From Candidatus Flavonifractor merdavium (GTDB lineage Bacteria; Bacillota; Clostridia; Oscillospirales; Oscillospiraceae), in assembly GCA_019119335.1 (NCBI GenBank), contig DWXF01000048.1, positions 1-64,000 on the forward strand: a stretch of DNA of 64,000 nucleotides. The letters run 5' to 3'. The position numbers were made by a program, and so were the translations under genes. Shown in pieces: positions 19,531-28,351 of the stretch (the stretch's first letter is position 1; every line of letters starts with the position of its first letter). Below the pieces are notes generated by a model. It was not told the origin of the DNA. It saw only the letters and a list, made by a program, of their open reading frames with translations, and did no database searches.

Positions 19531-20940
19531 TTACTGCGCCTCGTAGACCGCCTTCATGCCCTTGTAGGTCATATAGCAGTCCAGCTTGGACACGGTCTCG
19601 AAGGGGGCGTGCATGGAGAGCACCGGCACCCCGGCGTCCAGGGTATCAATGTCCCGCTCGGCCATATAGCAGGCCACAGTGCCGCCGCCGCCGGCGTCCA
19701 CCTTGCCCAGCTCAGCCATCTGCCACACCACGCCCGCGGCGTCCAGCACCTTGCGGGTGTAGGCCACCAGCTCGGCGGAGGCGTCGGAGGCCCCCGACTT
19801 GCCCCGGGCGCCGGTGTACTTGCACAGGCCCATACCGTAGTTCACCCGGGCGCTGTTGCGCTTCTCATACACGTCGGCAAAGTTGGGGTCAAAGGCCGCG
19901 GTCACGTCGGCGGACAGGCAGAAGGACTTCTCATAGCACACCTTCAGGGGCACCCGCTGGGCGTCGCACAGATCGCTCATAAAGGTGTCAAAGGCGGCCG
20001 AGCGCATACCGGACACGCCCTCGGAGCCGATCTCCTCCTTGTCTGCCAGCATGCACACGGCGGTGCGGGCGGGGGTGCCCAGGGCAAACAGGGCGGCCAG
20101 TGCGGCAAAGCCGCACACCCGGTCGTCGTGGCCGTAGGCGCCGATGAGGGAGCGGTCGAAGCCGATATCGGTAGCCCGGAAAGCGGGTACGGCGGACAGC
20201 TCGGCGGAGATGAAGTCCTCCTCCACAATGCCGTACTTCTGGTTCAGCAGGTCCAGAATGGCCAGCTTCACCCGATCAGAGCCCTCGTCGTCCTTGAAGG
20301 GACGGCTGCCGATGAGCAGGTTCAGGCTCTCACCGGGAATGGCCTCGCCCAGAGGCTTCTTGGACTGCTCCGCGCCCAGGTGGGGCAGCAGGTCGTCAAT
20401 GGTAAACTGAGGCTCCCCCTCTCCGGCGCCCACGCACACCTTGACGGTGGTGCCGTCCTTCAGGGCGATGACGCCGTGTAGCTCCAGGGGGATGGTCACC
20501 CACTGGTACTTGCGGATGCCGCCGTAGTAGTGGGTCTTGAGGAAGGCCAGCTCGGCATCCTCGTACATGGGATTGGGCTTCAGGTCCAGCCGGGGGGCGT
20601 CGATGTGGGCCGCGCCGATGTTCACGCCCTCGCTGAGGGAGCGGGTGCCGATCACCGCCAGCATCACCGCCTTGCCCCGGTTCACCCGGTACACCTTGTC
20701 GCCGGGATTGAGGGCCATGCCCCGGGTAAAGGGCTTGAAGCCGTGCTTCTCCGCCAGGCGGAGGGTCTCGTCCACGCACTCCCGCTCGGTCTTGCCCGCG
20801 TCCAGGAACTTCTTATAGTCCTCGCAGTAGGCGTTCATGTCCGCCTCGTCCTGAGGGCTCAGCCGGTCATAGCCGTTCTTGGGCTTGTAGCACAGCGCCT
20901 CCCGGCGCAGCTCGCCCGGAGTCTTTTGCTTTTCTTCCAT
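19531..20940 (-). CDS. M18 family aminopeptidase
   Basis: Cytoplasmic zinc aminopeptidase of 469 residues related to aspartyl/lysyl aminopeptidase I. Zinc-site signatures are seen in order: IGAAHIDAPRLDLKP (first His/Asp pair), YGHDDRVCGFAAL, LADKEEIGSEG with the catalytic Glu, and CPVLSMHAPFE-like VLSMHAPFE near the C-terminus carrying the last His. It removes N-terminal residues from peptides. ATG at 20940 with AGGAGG. It lies just after coaE, 12 bases away, and may be co-transcribed. Confidence 0.93.
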   Translation of the reverse strand: MEEKQKTPGELRREALCYKPKNGYDRLSPQDEADMNAYCEDYKKFLDAGKTERECVDETLRLAEKHGFKPFTRGMALNPGDKVYRVNRGKAVMLAVIGTRSLSEGVNIGAAHIDAPRLDLKPNPMYEDAELAFLKTHYYGGIRKYQWVTIPLELHGVIALKDGTTVKVCVGAGEGEPQFTIDDLLPHLGAEQSKKPLGEAIPGESLNLLIGSRPFKDDEGSDRVKLAILDLLNQKYGIVEEDFISAELSAVPAFRATDIGFDRSLIGAYGHDDRVCGFAALAALFALGTPARTAVCMLADKEEIGSEGVSGMRSAAFDTFMSDLCDAQRVPLKVCYEKSFCLSADVTAAFDPNFADVYEKRNSARVNYGMGLCKYTGARGKSGASDASAELVAYTRKVLDAAGVVWQMAELGKVDAGGGGTVACYMAERDIDTLDAGVPVLSMHAPFETVSKLDCYMTYKGMKAVYEAQ

Positions 20941-20952
20941 ATGCGGTTCCTC

Positions 20953-21567
20953 CTATTTTCCATCTGAGATATGCTCGATCCACGGGGCGAACAGGGCCAG
21001 CGCCCGGGCCTCGAATTCCGCCGGGTCCTCCCCGCCGTTTTCCAGGATATATCCGCAGTGGGCCCGGAAAAAATCGTCCCCCTGCTGGGCCTCCACCCGC
21101 TTGCGGGCGTATGCCTCCGAAATACCCTCCCGGGCCATGATCCGGCGCACCCGCACCTCCTTGGGGGCCAGCACCCCCACCACCACGTCGCAGGCGTCCG
21201 CCGCCCCGCTCTCAATGAGGGCAATGGCGTCAATGGCCACGGCAGGCCTGCCCTGGGCCTCTGCCCGGGCCGTCTGCCGCTGGAGCTCCTCCATCACATA
21301 CCTGTGGGTGATGGCGTTCAGGTCGGCCAGGGTCGCCGGATCGGCAAACACCACGCCGCCCAGGGCCTTCCGGTCCACCCTGCCCTGGCTGTCCAGAATA
21401 CCCGGCCCAAACCGGGCCGTCAGCTCCGCCCGCATGGGCGCGCTGCCCTCCAGCAGCTGATGGTACACCTGGTCCGCGTCAATGACGTGGGCACCCAGGC
21501 GCACCAAGGCGTTCAGGGCGGTGGTTTTTCCCGCCCCGGTGGGGCCGGTAATGCCGATGCGCTTCAT
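20953..21567 (-). CDS. coaE: Dephospho-CoA kinase
   Basis: Last step of coenzyme A synthesis: phosphorylates the 3'-hydroxyl of dephospho-CoA. The 204-residue P-loop kinase has GITGPTGAGKTTAL at the N-terminus, DADQVYHQL, and AIDAIALIESG in the CoA-binding region. In many CoaE proteins the motif is GLTGGIGSGKS; here the loop is GPTGAGKT but still a valid Walker A. ATG at 21567 follows GGGAGG. Confidence 0.93.
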   Translation of the reverse strand: MKRIGITGPTGAGKTTALNALVRLGAHVIDADQVYHQLLEGSAPMRAELTARFGPGILDSQGRVDRKALGGVVFADPATLADLNAITHRYVMEELQRQTARAEAQGRPAVAIDAIALIESGAADACDVVVGVLAPKEVRVRRIMAREGISEAYARKRVEAQQGDDFFRAHCGYILENGGEDPAEFEARALALFAPWIEHISDGK

Positions 21568-21655
21568 GGCTGTTCGCCTCCCGCTGATAGTATAGCATAT
21601 CCCGCAAGGGGTTTGTTAGCGATTTGTAAATTTCGCCATGCCGAAGGAATCGGAC

Positions 21656-22417
21656 TCACCAGGGCGGCCCGCCGTAGCCGTGGCCGTTTCCGTGACCGTT
21701 CCCATGGCCGCTTTCGTGCTCTGCCTCCCCTTCCCAGCCCTGGCCGGTCTGGCCGGACGGCGTACTCTGGGGCTGGCTCTCCCCCTCGGACAGAGCGGCG
21801 ATCCAGGCCCGGAGCTCCGCCATGCTCATGCCCTGCACATCCTCCACCGTCACGCTTGGGTCCAGCGCCTGCAGCTCCAGATAGGCCCGGTATTTGCCAA
21901 AGGGCAGTCCCGCGTGGTGGGCGGCCTCCAGCTCCTCCTGGCTGCCCTGGGCACAGTGGACGTTCTCCCCGTCTCCGCAGGCCTCCGCCCCCTCCAGCAG
22001 ACGGCTGCACTGGTCCTGGTTTCCGCCGGTCACCGTAATGTCAACCTGCTGGCCGGACCACGCCTCCAGCAGCAGCTCCAAAGCCTGCTGGTAGTCCATA
22101 AATTGCAGATTCAGGGACTGGGCCAGCTCCTCCCCTCCTGCACCGTATCCCTGGACGCCAACCACCTGGTCAAAGCGGTTGACCTCCAGCTTCAGGGCGG
22201 AGTCGGTCTCCACGCTGATGGCGGAGGTTGGGACAAAGTAGGCCCAATAGCCCCCCAGGGCGCACAGCACCAGCAAAAAGCCGGCTGCGGCCGCCGCCAG
22301 GCTGCGGCGTGGTCTGGCCCTGCGGCGTCTGGCCTGGGCCAGAAAGGCCCGGGTGCGTTCCTTGTCCTCCGGCGTGGCGTGGATCTGGTCAAAGGCCGCC
22401 CGAATTTGTTCATCCAT
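21656..22417 (-). CDS. RsgI-like transmembrane anti-sigma factor with His/Gly tail
   Basis: 253-residue single-pass membrane protein: a short charged cytoplasmic part (1-40), one membrane segment (about 41-62), then an RsgI-type outer domain beginning ISVETDSALKLEVNRFDQVVGVQG, followed by a GKYRAYLELQALDP...MSMAELRAWI stretch typical of related Clostridia proteins. The C-terminus (about 234-250) is a GHGNGHG-type tail that looks metal-binding. ATG at 22417 overlaps the sigma stop by 8 bases and follows GGAGG, so it is translated with the sigma gene. Expected role: hold the ECF sigma until an outside signal arrives. The signal is unknown. Confidence 0.82.
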   Translation of the reverse strand: MDEQIRAAFDQIHATPEDKERTRAFLAQARRRRARPRRSLAAAAAGFLLVLCALGGYWAYFVPTSAISVETDSALKLEVNRFDQVVGVQGYGAGGEELAQSLNLQFMDYQQALELLLEAWSGQQVDITVTGGNQDQCSRLLEGAEACGDGENVHCAQGSQEELEAAHHAGLPFGKYRAYLELQALDPSVTVEDVQGMSMAELRAWIAALSEGESQPQSTPSGQTGQGWEGEAEHESGHGNGHGNGHGYGGPPW

Positions 22418-22892
22418 CCTCCTCACCTCCCAGCATGGTCTTGAGCTGTTCTCTGGCCCGGGTCAGATTGGTATAAATGGTGTTCACGTTCTTGCGCAGG
22501 ATGTTTGCGATCTCCGGGGCGGTATAGCCCTCGTAGTAGTGGAGATACACCACCTCCCGGTACTTGGGGGGAAGGGCCCGCACCGCCCGCAGTACCTCCC
22601 TGCTCTCGTCGGTAAGCTGGGCGGGGAGCTCCGCCGCCGACTCCAGAGAAACAGTACGCCTGCGGAACACGCTTTTCAGCACATCCCGGCAGGCGTTGAT
22701 GGTGACTCGGATGAACCAGGCCTTTTCATGCTCCCGGCTCTCAAAGTCGGCGGTGTGCAGGAGATATTTGAGGAATACCGTCTGAAAGACGTCCTGGGCG
22801 TCCGCCTCATGCTTCAGATGAAGCATGCACAGACGCCGGACAGTGTCTCCGTATCGTTCGATTGCCTCATTGGTCTCCTGCTCACTGCGCAT
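22410..22892 (-). CDS. ECF-type RNA polymerase sigma factor
   Basis: 160-residue sigma-70 family protein with only regions 2 and 4: DAQDVFQTVFLKYLL (2.1-2.2), EKAWFIRVTINACRDVLKS (2.3-2.4), and the region 4 helix-turn-helix in LPPKYREVVYLHYYEGYTAPEIANIL...TNLTRAREQLK. Start ATG at 22892 with a modest GAGGGA site. It is followed by, and overlaps, the RsgI-like gene, which supports a sigma/anti-sigma pair, and is preceded by a small secreted peptide gene 44 bases upstream. Confidence 0.92.
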   Translation of the reverse strand: MRSEQETNEAIERYGDTVRRLCMLHLKHEADAQDVFQTVFLKYLLHTADFESREHEKAWFIRVTINACRDVLKSVFRRRTVSLESAAELPAQLTDESREVLRAVRALPPKYREVVYLHYYEGYTAPEIANILRKNVNTIYTNLTRAREQLKTMLGGEEDG

Positions 22893-22936
22893 ATGTCATT
22901 TCCCTCGTTTTCCCCGGCGCGGACTGACCGGCTCCC

Positions 22937-23146
22937 TTACCAGCGGCCGCACCCGCGGCCACCGCCCCAGCGGCCGCCGTGACAGCCGCCGCCGTGACAG
23001 CCGCCGCCCAGACCGGTGCCGTAATTGTCGCACACACCGTCCCCGTTGGCGTCCACATAGTTTCTGCCTCCGGCGGCAAAGGCGGTGGTGATGCCCAGGG
23101 TGAGCACCACGGCGGCGGACAGAGCCACAATTCTCATCTTTTTCAT
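22937..23146 (-). CDS. Small secreted Gly/Cys/His-rich peptide with EF-hand-like loop
   Basis: 69 residues: signal peptide 1-24 (MKKMRIVALSAAVVL... ending AFA), then a mature peptide of about 45 residues. The mature part has one calcium-type loop, D32-x-N34-x-D36-G-V-x-D40, and a glycine-rich end with C39, C50, C55, C66 and H51, H56 in two CHGG units. No family was recognised beyond short dockerin/EF-hand likeness. ATG at 23146 has AAGGAGG at ideal spacing. It precedes the ECF sigma/anti-sigma pair on the same strand. A metal-binding or disulfide-linked extracellular role is inference. Confidence 0.8.
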   Translation of the reverse strand: MKKMRIVALSAAVVLTLGITTAFAAGGRNYVDANGDGVCDNYGTGLGGGCHGGGCHGGRWGGGRGCGRW

Positions 23147-23241
23147 CTGTTATTCCTCCTTATTTGGTTGGGTATCTCCCATCCGTTTCACCTACAATAC
23201 GACGGAGCCAAGCCCATCCATTCATCGGGAGGAAAAATTTT

Positions 23242-24267
23242 TTAAATTTTTTCTGCGGCGTCCACAATGTGGAAGCCCGCCGCCTTGTTCAGGCGGTTGG
23301 ACACCGCCAGCCCGATGCCCGCTGTGTCGGGACACTGGGCCCAGATATGTACCACGTCCGTGCCGTCAAAGTACCGCAGGGCCTCAAACACCCGCCGGGC
23401 CTGCTCCGCCGGGTCGTCCTTGGGACCGATGGGCTCCACCGGATGGCCCTCAAACAGGGGCACAAACTCGTTGAAGCAGATCACCCCGTCCCCATCATCC
23501 AGATGGCGGCGGATGTACCGGGCGGCGTCGGCGGGGGTCCCCCGCACCACCGTAACCGGGGCCTTGGGGGCGTAGTGGCGGTACTTCATACCGGGGGCAC
23601 GGGGCTGCTCCCCAGCGCCCATGAGCCGGGTCACCGCCGGGTCTACCGCCACCTCCCCCAGCGCCTGCCCCAGTTCCTCCAGCGTCACCCCGCCGGGCCG
23701 CAGCAGACGGGGCGGCTGCTCGGTCAGGTCAATGATAGTGGACTCCACCCCCACGGTGCAGGGGCCGCCGTCCACGATGCCGTCGATTTTGCCGTCCATA
23801 TCCTCCAGCATGTCCGCCATGTTGGTGGGGCTGGGCCGGCCGGAGGTGTTGCCCGAGGGGGCGGCCACCGGCCGGTCGGCGGCGGCGATGATGGCCCGGC
23901 ACACCGGATGGGCCGGGCAGCGCATCCCCACCGTGTCCAGTCCGGCGGTCACGGCGTCGGGGACGATGGGTTTCCGCTTCAGGATCATGGTCAGGGGGCC
24001 CGGCCAGAACCGCTCCGCCAGGACATAGGCGGCGGGCGGAATATCAGCACAATACCGCTCCAGCCAGTCCGCCGTGGGAATATGAAGAATCAGGGGATTG
24101 TCCTGGGGACGGCCCTTGGCCTCAAAAATATGGGACACCGCCTGGGGGTTCAGGCCGTCAGCCCCCAGACCGTACACCGTCTCGGTGGGGATACCCAGCA
24201 GGCCGCCCCGACGGAGAAGCTCCGCCGCCTGTTCGGTCTGATCGGCGGTCAGTCGCTGTGTGTTCAC
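23242..24267 (-). CDS. Threonylcarbamoyl-AMP synthase (Sua5/YwlC)
   Basis: Makes threonylcarbamoyl-AMP from threonine, bicarbonate and ATP for the t6A37 modification of ANN-decoding tRNAs. The 341-residue protein has the full Sua5 form: YrdC domain with GIPTETVYGLGADG, KGRPQDNPLILHI and SAPSGNTSGRPSPTN-like APSGNTSGRPSPT, then the C-terminal Sua5 domain (SPGMKYRHYAPKAPV-like APGMKYRHYAPKAPV). The start is GTG at 24267 behind a GAGGAG site. It is in a minus-strand group with prfA, as in many Firmicutes. Confidence 0.95.
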   Translation of the reverse strand: MNTQRLTADQTEQAAELLRRGGLLGIPTETVYGLGADGLNPQAVSHIFEAKGRPQDNPLILHIPTADWLERYCADIPPAAYVLAERFWPGPLTMILKRKPIVPDAVTAGLDTVGMRCPAHPVCRAIIAAADRPVAAPSGNTSGRPSPTNMADMLEDMDGKIDGIVDGGPCTVGVESTIIDLTEQPPRLLRPGGVTLEELGQALGEVAVDPAVTRLMGAGEQPRAPGMKYRHYAPKAPVTVVRGTPADAARYIRRHLDDGDGVICFNEFVPLFEGHPVEPIGPKDDPAEQARRVFEALRYFDGTDVVHIWAQCPDTAGIGLAVSNRLNKAAGFHIVDAAEKI

Positions 24268-24284
24268 GCTGCTCGCCTCGCTCC

Positions 24285-24407
24285 TCAGAAATGACGGCGG
24301 CGGCGGACCGCCCGCCGGGTCCGGCCGGGCTGGACAATGGTCAAAACGCCTGCCGCCAGCAGGGCGGCGCCCGCCACCACGTTCAGAACTCCAATGGCAA
24401 TTTTCAT
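24285..24407 (-). CDS. Small membrane protein, 40 residues
   Basis: Short frame, below usual gene-calling size: MKIAIGVLNVVAGAALLAAG start, one hydrophobic helix (about 3-25) and a very basic C-terminus with RRAVRRRRHF. It has a good GGAGG site before the ATG at 24407 and sits in a tight minus-strand series between the 85-residue gene and the Sua5 gene (17-base gaps), so it is likely translated. No family recognised; the shape resembles small inner-membrane modulators, which is inference. Confidence 0.55.
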   Translation of the reverse strand: MKIAIGVLNVVAGAALLAAGVLTIVQPGRTRRAVRRRRHF

Positions 24408-24422
24408 GGGGTGTTCCTCCTT

Positions 24423-24680
24423 TTATTCATAGATGCCCACCGGCGTACCCGCCAGTTCGATGGTGGTATCGGGGGCAAACGCCGCTTGCTGCAGATAGTT
24501 TTTTACGGTGAGGATGCCGTATTTGGGGTTGACCTTCTCGTCCTCCAGCTCCAGCTCAATGAAGGCCGGGCCGGAGCCGGTGAGCCAGCCGTCGTCCTCC
24601 AGCAGGTCGGCCAGGTCGGATTTGACCGCCTCCAGGGACAGGTGCTCCGGAAGGGCGGTAAAATGAATGATCAGTTCCAT
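24423..24680 (-). CDS. Conserved hypothetical protein, 85 residues
   Basis: Small acidic soluble protein, no signal or membrane segment. The sequence begins MELIIHFTALPEHLS and ends with ELAGTPVGIYE; the pattern of alternating hydrophobic positions suggests an alpha/beta fold. ATG at 24680 has AGGAGG upstream. It lies between prfA (21 bases) and the 40-residue membrane ORF (15 bases) and is presumably part of the same transcript. No function is inferred. Confidence 0.75.
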   Translation of the reverse strand: MELIIHFTALPEHLSLEAVKSDLADLLEDDGWLTGSGPAFIELELEDEKVNPKYGILTVKNYLQQAAFAPDTTIELAGTPVGIYE

Positions 24681-24701
24681 GGATGGTTCCTCCTGTTGCG
24701 T

Positions 24702-25772
24702 TCACGTATCCTGGCTGTGCTTCAGGCGCTCGGCCTGGTCGGCGGTGATCAGGCCGTCGATGATCTCGTCCAGATCGCCGTTCATCACGTTTTCCAGTTT
24801 GTACAGCGTCAGGCCGATGCGGTGGTCGGTCATCCGGCCCTGGGGGAAGTTGTAGGTGCGGATGCGCTCGTTGCGCATGCCGGTGCCCACCTGGCTGCGG
24901 CGCTGGTCGGTAACCGCCTGCTCCTGCTCCCGCACCTTCTCCTCATACAGCCGGGACCGCAGCAGCTGCATGGCCTTGTCCCGGTTCTGGAACTGGCTGC
25001 GCTCCTGCTGGCACTCCACCACCGTGCCGGTGGGCTTGTGGATGAGCCGCACGGCGGAGGAGGTCTTGTTCACGTGCTGGCCGCCCGCGCCGGAGGCGCG
25101 GAACACCTGCATCTCGATATCGGCGGGGTTGAGCTCAAAGTCCACCTCGTCCACCTCGGGCAGCACCGCCACCGTGGCGGTGGAGGTATGAATCCGCCCG
25201 CCGGACTCGGTCTCAGGCACCCGCTGGACCCGGTGGACCCCGCTCTCAAACTTCAGCCGGGAGTAGGCCCCGTCCCCTTCGATAGTAAAGCATATCTCCT
25301 TCACGCCTCCCAGCTCGGTTTCGCTGATGGAGTCCACCTCCACCTTCCAGCGGCGGGCGTCGGCATACATGGAGTACATGCGGAACAGGGAGTGGGCGAA
25401 CAGGGCGGCCTCTTCCCCGCCCACGCCGGCCCGGATCTCCACGATGACGTTCTTGCCGTCGTTGGGGTCCCGGGGGAGCAGCAGGATGCGGATCTCATCC
25501 TCCAGCCGGGCCAGTTCCTCCTTGGCCTGCTGGTACTCCTCCTTGGCCATCTCCCCCAGCTCCGGGTCGCCCATCAGCTCCTCCGCATCCTTCAGGTCCT
25601 GCTGACGGCGCAGCCAGCTCCGGTAGGCGGTGACCACCGGCTCCAGCTCCCGCTGCTCCTTATTCAGTTTGGCCACCAGGGACGGGTCCTCGTAGGTCTC
25701 CCCCGCCCCCAGCTGGGCCTCGATATTGGAAAAGCGCAAATCCAACGCGCTCAGTTTCGCTTGCATATCCAA
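24702..25772 (-). CDS. prfA: Peptide chain release factor 1
   Basis: Terminates translation at UAA and UAG. The 356-residue product has the N-terminal coiled domain, the tripeptide decoding region ([27 protein letters not shown], codon recognition by the PxT-type segment typical of RF1), and the catalytic GGQ loop ([17 protein letters not shown]) with the conserved Gln. Start is either TTG at 25772, 7 bases from AGGTG, or ATG at 25766. It begins 6 bases after the YdcF-like gene. The prmC/hemK methyltransferase often found next to prfA is absent here. Confidence 0.97.
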   Translation of the reverse strand: MDMQAKLSALDLRFSNIEAQLGAGETYEDPSLVAKLNKEQRELEPVVTAYRSWLRRQQDLKDAEELMGDPELGEMAKEEYQQAKEELARLEDEIRILLLPRDPNDGKNVIVEIRAGVGGEEAALFAHSLFRMYSMYADARRWKVEVDSISETELGGVKEICFTIEGDGAYSRLKFESGVHRVQRVPETESGGRIHTSTATVAVLPEVDEVDFELNPADIEMQVFRASGAGGQHVNKTSSAVRLIHKPTGTVVECQQERSQFQNRDKAMQLLRSRLYEEKVREQEQAVTDQRRSQVGTGMRNERIRTYNFPQGRMTDHRIGLTLYKLENVMNGDLDEIIDGLITADQAERLKHSQDT

Positions 25773-25778
25773 ACTTAA

Positions 25779-26387
25779 TCACCTGTCGAACACAAAGGAT
25801 TTTACCAGGGCCAGGGGCTCCCGGATGTACATTTTCAGACGGGAGGGCACATGGGAGCTGGGGGCCGCCAGGGTGGACAGATTATAGTCTCCCCCGCATA
25901 CCCGGCTCCACAGCATCCGCACCCGGGTCAGGTGGAAGCCGTTGGACACCACCACCATATCGGCGGTGGTGTCGCACCCCGCTTCCGCCAGCAAGTCCAT
26001 AGTATAGCGCAGGTTTTCCACCGTGTTGTGGGATTGGTCTTCCAGAAGGATCTGCGCTTCGTCCACGCCGTGCTCCGTCAGATAGTCGTACATACACCGG
26101 GCCTCGCTGACGGGCTCGTCGGGTCCCTGGCCGCCGGACACCACGATGGTCAGGTCCGGGTGGTCCTCCAGATAGTCCAGGGCCTTGTCCAGCCGGTCCT
26201 GAAGGAGCACCGAGGGGCCCCAGGACTTCACCTGGCAGCCCAGAATGACCATCACCTGGGGATCGCCCCGGATATGGTCATGGGAGCCATAGAGCACCGC
26301 CCCGAACAGCGCGCCAAAGGTCACTACCCCGGCCAGAACCAGGCCCAGCAGGACCTTCAGCCACAGAGGTTTTCGTTTTCTGTTCAC
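25779..26387 (-). CDS. YdcF/SanA family (DUF218) membrane-anchored protein
   Basis: 202 residues: basic N-terminus, one membrane anchor (about 7-29, LWLKVLLGLVLAGVVTFGAL), then a DUF218 domain outside. Family signatures are VMVILGCQVKSWGPSVLLQDRLDKAL, IVVSGGQGPDEPVSEARCMYDYL, LEDQSHNTVENLRYTMDLL and VVVSNGFHLTRVRML. Members (ElyC, SanA) affect envelope integrity; the reaction is not known. GTG at 26387 overlaps the ABC-F stop by 4 bases and follows GGAGG; the longer frame to 26426 lies inside the ABC-F gene. Confidence 0.92.
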   Translation of the reverse strand: MNRKRKPLWLKVLLGLVLAGVVTFGALFGAVLYGSHDHIRGDPQVMVILGCQVKSWGPSVLLQDRLDKALDYLEDHPDLTIVVSGGQGPDEPVSEARCMYDYLTEHGVDEAQILLEDQSHNTVENLRYTMDLLAEAGCDTTADMVVVSNGFHLTRVRMLWSRVCGGDYNLSTLAAPSSHVPSRLKMYIREPLALVKSFVFDR

Positions 26388-28285
26388 CCTCTGGCCTCCT
26401 CCAGCTCGGCGGCCAGCTTCTCCCACCGGGTATAGAGGGTGGCGATCTCCTCCTCCAGAGCCTTCTGCTCGTCGTACACCTTCTGCAGCTCCAGATAGTT
26501 GGAGGCCACCTCCTCGGCCTTCAGCGTCAGCTCGTACTGCCGCTCCTCCGCCTTGGCCACCGCCCGCTCCGCCGCGGCCACCTGCTTTTCCAGCTCCTTG
26601 GTGCCGCCGGGCCGCTTGGGCTTTTCCTTTTTGGGCTTCTCCGGCTCCGCCTTCGCGGGGGTGGCCGCTTGGCTTTTGGCCCGCTCCCGGGCCGCCCGGA
26701 ACTCCTCAAAGGTGCCCCGGAAGTCGGTGATATGTCCGTCCTCCAGCATCCAGATCCGGGTGGCAAACTGCTTGATGAAATAGCGGTCGTGGGAGACAAA
26801 GAGCAAATTGCCCTCATAGTCGGCCACCGCCTCCTCGATCCACTCCCGGCTGGCGATGTCCAGATGGTTGGTGGGCTCATCCAGGATCAGCAGGTTGATC
26901 TTCTCGTCCATCAGCATGCACAGCCGCAAACGGCTCTGCTCCCCGCCGGACAGGGCGGACACCGGCTTGAACACGTCCTCCCCCCGGAAGTTGAAGGCGG
27001 CCAGCCGGTTACGGGCGGTCTGGGTAGAGCAGTCCTGGGCGTAGAGCATAGTGTCCACCAGATTGCGCTCCGGCCTGTCAAAGTGGATGATCTGGGGCAG
27101 ATAGCCCACCTTCACCGTGGGTCCCATCCGCAGCTTGCCGGAGTCGGGTTCCTCCTCCCCCAGCAGAATTTTCAGCAGGGTGGATTTGCCGGTGCCGTTG
27201 TCCCCCAGCAGGGCGATGCGCTCACCCCCCACCACCTCCAGATTCACGTGGTCAAAGAGGGTACGCCCGTCAAAGGACTTTTTCAGCTCCTTGATGGTGA
27301 GCACCTCATCCCCCCGGAACTCCCGCTCCCCGAACTTGATGTCCAGGCGGCGCTCCTTGGTGGGCTTGTCGGTGGTGCGCATCCGCTCGATGCGCTTTTC
27401 CATGGACTGGGCCCGTTTGAAGGTCTTGTCCATGCCGGAGTAAGCCCACACCCGCAGCTGCTCAGCGGCCTTCTCCAGCTGCTCGATCTTGGCCTGCTCC
27501 TTTTCGTACTGTTTCAGCTTTTCCTGATAGCGGCGCTCCTTCTCCTCCACATAGAAAGAGTAGTTGCCCGCATAAAATTCCGCCTTGCCGTCCTGGATCT
27601 CGATGACCCGCTTCACCACCCGGTCCAGAAACCAACGGTCGTGGGAGATGGCCAGCACGGTGCCCTTATACTTGTCCAGGTACTCCTCCAGCCACTCGGT
27701 GGCCCGCAGGTCCAGATGGTTGGTGGGCTCGTCCAGCAACAGGATGTCGGTGTCCTCCAAAATCAGCCGGGCCAGGTTCACCCGGGTCTTTTCCCCGCCG
27801 GACAGGGAGGAAAAGAGCTGACCCCGCATGTCCTGGGAAATCAGCAGGCCGTTACACACCTTATTCAGCGGTGTGGCGGTGTCGTACCCGCCCCCCGCCT
27901 CAAAGGCAGCGGACAGGGCGTCATACCGCCGCAGCAGGGCGGGGTCGTTGTCCCCCGCCATCCGCCCGGTCAGCTCCTCCAGCTCCTTCTCCATGTCGTG
28001 GAGCCGCTGAAAGGCGGTCTGGAGCACATCCTCCACGGTGTACTCCGGGGGATACACCGGGATCTGGGAGATAAGCCCCAGGCCCTTACCGGGGGCAATG
28101 TGGATCTCTCCCTCGTCCCAGTCCATCTCTCCGGTGAGCATCCTGAACAGGGTGGTCTTGCCGGCGCCGTTTTTGCCCAGCAGGCCCACCCGCTCCCCCT
28201 GATCCACCTGGAAGGTGAGCCCGTCCAATATTTTTTTGCCTACCTCGAACTCCTTGGACAGGTTCGAGACCGCAATATCAATCAT
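26384..28285 (-). CDS. ABC-F family ATPase (YdiF/Uup-like)
   Basis: 633-residue protein with two ABC domains and no membrane region. Domain 1: GLLGKNGAGKTTL Walker A, LSGGEKTRVNLARLI signature, LLLDEPTNHLDL Walker B. Domain 2: ALLGDNGTGKSTLL, SALSGGEQSRLRLCML, LLILDEPTNHLDI. The inter-domain linker (about 250-320) is charged, and a Lys/Pro-rich hinge leads to a C-terminal coiled coil, as in YdiF/Uup proteins. ABC-F proteins act on ribosomes or in tolerance to ribosome drugs. ATG at 28285 has GGGAG; the frame extends upstream without support. It heads the group that runs down to prfA. Confidence 0.94.
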   Translation of the reverse strand: MIDIAVSNLSKEFEVGKKILDGLTFQVDQGERVGLLGKNGAGKTTLFRMLTGEMDWDEGEIHIAPGKGLGLISQIPVYPPEYTVEDVLQTAFQRLHDMEKELEELTGRMAGDNDPALLRRYDALSAAFEAGGGYDTATPLNKVCNGLLISQDMRGQLFSSLSGGEKTRVNLARLILEDTDILLLDEPTNHLDLRATEWLEEYLDKYKGTVLAISHDRWFLDRVVKRVIEIQDGKAEFYAGNYSFYVEEKERRYQEKLKQYEKEQAKIEQLEKAAEQLRVWAYSGMDKTFKRAQSMEKRIERMRTTDKPTKERRLDIKFGEREFRGDEVLTIKELKKSFDGRTLFDHVNLEVVGGERIALLGDNGTGKSTLLKILLGEEEPDSGKLRMGPTVKVGYLPQIIHFDRPERNLVDTMLYAQDCSTQTARNRLAAFNFRGEDVFKPVSALSGGEQSRLRLCMLMDEKINLLILDEPTNHLDIASREWIEEAVADYEGNLLFVSHDRYFIKQFATRIWMLEDGHITDFRGTFEEFRAARERAKSQAATPAKAEPEKPKKEKPKRPGGTKELEKQVAAAERAVAKAEERQYELTLKAEEVASNYLELQKVYDEQKALEEEIATLYTRWEKLAAELEEARG

Positions 28286-28291
28286 CTTATG

Positions 28292-28320
28292 TTTACTCCC
28301 GTGCGCACTTGTGATATATT
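28292..28320 (+). promoter_or_regulatory. Promoter of mtnA
   Basis: TTTACT (28292-28297), 17-base spacer, TATATT (28315-28320), 31 bases upstream of the mtnA start and in the divergent region with the ABC-F gene. Confidence 0.5.
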
Positions 28321-28351
28321 GGAACCGCAACAAAGAATGGAGGTCATTCCT

